From Acidimicrobiia bacterium (GTDB lineage: Bacteria; Actinomycetota; Acidimicrobiia; Acidimicrobiales; Acidimicrobilacustridaceae), in NCBI GenBank assembly GCA_016462055.1, contig JAEMTX010000106.1, forward strand, positions 1 through 6,318: a stretch of DNA of 6,318 nucleotides. The letters run 5' to 3'. The notes beneath the pieces are model-generated. The model worked only from the letters and a program-made list of their open reading frames with translations. It was not told the origin of the DNA and made no database searches. Numbering within the stretch: position 1 is the first letter of the stretch; the number at the start of each line of letters is the position of its first letter. The position numbers were made by a program, and so were the translations under genes. Shown piece by piece: positions 5,434-6,318 of this stretch.

Positions 5434-6318
5434 ATGACGCCGCAACCATTCACCATTGCCATTCCCGACGAGGTCCTCGAGGACCTGAACCGCCGTCTCG
5501 ACAACGCTCGCTGGCCCGACCAGGCACCCGGCGAACCGTGGTCGCTTGGCATTCCGGTCACCGAAGTAAAGGCAGCCGTCGACTACTGGCGTCACCAGTA
5601 CGACTGGCGCGCTCGTGAAGCTCGTATGAATGCGTGGCCCAACTTCATGACCACTGCCGCCGGCGAACAGGTGCATTTCATCCACGTTCGTTCGAAGCAT
5701 GCCGATGCGACGCCGATGGTGTTGATCCATGGTTGGCCAGGTTCGTTCGTGGAATTTCTCGATGTCATCGGGCCGCTGACCGATCCCGAGGCCTATGGCG
5801 GCACTGCTGCCGACGCGTTCCACGTTGTGGTGCCGTCCATGCCCGGTTACGGATTTTCTGGGCCAACGGTGCAGCCCGAATTCCATGTCAATCGCGTTGC
5901 CGATGCCATTGCCGATGTGATGCAACAACTCGGTTATGACCGGTACGTCGCCCAGGGTGGCGATTGGGGAGCGATTGTTACTCGCCGACTGGGTGAGGCC
6001 TATGGCGATCGCCTTCTGGGCATTCACCTCAACATGATCTTTGCGTTTCCAGGCGCGGATGACACCGACGCGATGGCGGGCGTGACCGATGCCGATAACG
6101 AACGCTTTGCCGCTGCCGGCGCCCGTATTGCCGATGGCACGGGCTACATGGCGATCCAAAGCACGAAGCCACAAACACTTGCCTACGGGTTGACCGATTC
6201 ACCCACTGGCCTGGCGGCATGGATTCTTGAAAAGTTCAACGCCTGGAGCGATCTGGACAACAACAGCATTGCGGAGACCTACACATGGGACCGAGTGCTC
6301 GACAACATCATGATCTAC
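5434..6318 (+). CDS. Epoxide hydrolase, alpha/beta-hydrolase fold with EHN domain (partial, 3' end cut)
   Basis: This enzyme is expected to open an epoxide with water to give a vicinal diol. The visible 295 residues begin MTPQPFTIAIPDEVLEDLNR, the start of the epoxide hydrolase N-terminal domain (to about 95). The hydrolase core follows with the oxyanion-hole motif HGWPGS (99-104), MPGYGFSG (136-143) and the nucleophile elbow GGDWGA (175-180), where Asp177 is the nucleophile; Asp rather than Ser supports epoxide hydrolase over esterase. The cap region with KPQTLAYGLTDSPTGLAAWI is also typical. The frame is open at the window end, so roughly 80-100 residues, including the expected catalytic His, are outside. 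No clear ribosome site precedes the ATG, but it starts 14 bases after the hotdog gene and is probably the fourth operon gene. Confidence 0.95.
   Translation, partial: MTPQPFTIAIPDEVLEDLNRRLDNARWPDQAPGEPWSLGIPVTEVKAAVDYWRHQYDWRAREARMNAWPNFMTTAAGEQVHFIHVRSKHADATPMVLIHGWPGSFVEFLDVIGPLTDPEAYGGTAADAFHVVVPSMPGYGFSGPTVQPEFHVNRVADAIADVMQQLGYDRYVAQGGDWGAIVTRRLGEAYGDRLLGIHLNMIFAFPGADDTDAMAGVTDADNERFAAAGARIADGTGYMAIQSTKPQTLAYGLTDSPTGLAAWILEKFNAWSDLDNNSIAETYTWDRVLDNIMIY

Noticed and set aside
5176..6174. Long open frame of 332 codons on the minus strand
   Set aside because: It lies opposite the epoxide hydrolase and hotdog genes, whose motifs are clear, and its own translation is rich in Arg, His and Val with no recognisable domain. 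It is a shadow frame.

Overview
The window looks like actinobacterial chromosome. The main evidence is the start of a mycofactocin cluster (mftA, mftB and a partial mftC on the minus strand). Other support is the GC-rich coding sequence, the many coupled gene junctions, and a catabolic gene set typical of soil or aquatic actinobacteria. An Acidimicrobiia-like host (Ilumatobacter type) fits, but that is inference from protein style and not a measured placement.

Layout. Minus strand, in transcription order from about 2859 down to 1: an apparently solitary beta-class DNA methyltransferase (2859-1933); a small VOC/glyoxalase-fold protein whose start overlaps the methyltransferase stop; an 80-base gap with a candidate promoter, a palindrome and a strong ribosome binding site; mftA, the 37-residue precursor peptide ending IDGMCGVY; an intercistronic hairpin; mftB, the peptide chaperone; and mftC, the radical SAM maturase, which runs off the left edge inside its C-terminal iron-sulfur cluster motif. 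The later genes (mftD, mftE, mftF) would be expected to the left, outside the window.

Plus strand, from 2977 to the right edge: an amidohydrolase_2-like protein without the usual N-terminal HxH metal motif, a classical NAD-type short-chain dehydrogenase, a FAS1/MaoC-type double hotdog protein, and an epoxide hydrolase cut by the right edge. The first two junctions are TGATG overlaps and the third gap is 14 bases, so these four form a tight operon. The divergent gap (2860-2976) must hold promoters for both directions.

How they may work together. MftA is bound by MftB and its C-terminal Val-Tyr is modified by MftC; this is the first step to mycofactocin, a redox cofactor used by certain nicotinoprotein dehydrogenases. 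The plus-strand operon looks like degradation of an unknown, probably cyclic or terpenoid-like, substrate: epoxide opening, alcohol oxidation, hydration/dehydration and a decarboxylase- or hydrolase-like step. Its dehydrogenase lacks the insertion typical of mycofactocin-dependent SDRs, so a direct link between the two halves is not shown. No tRNA, rRNA, CRISPR array, insertion sequence or long repeat was seen, and no gene-free stretch exceeds 300 bases.
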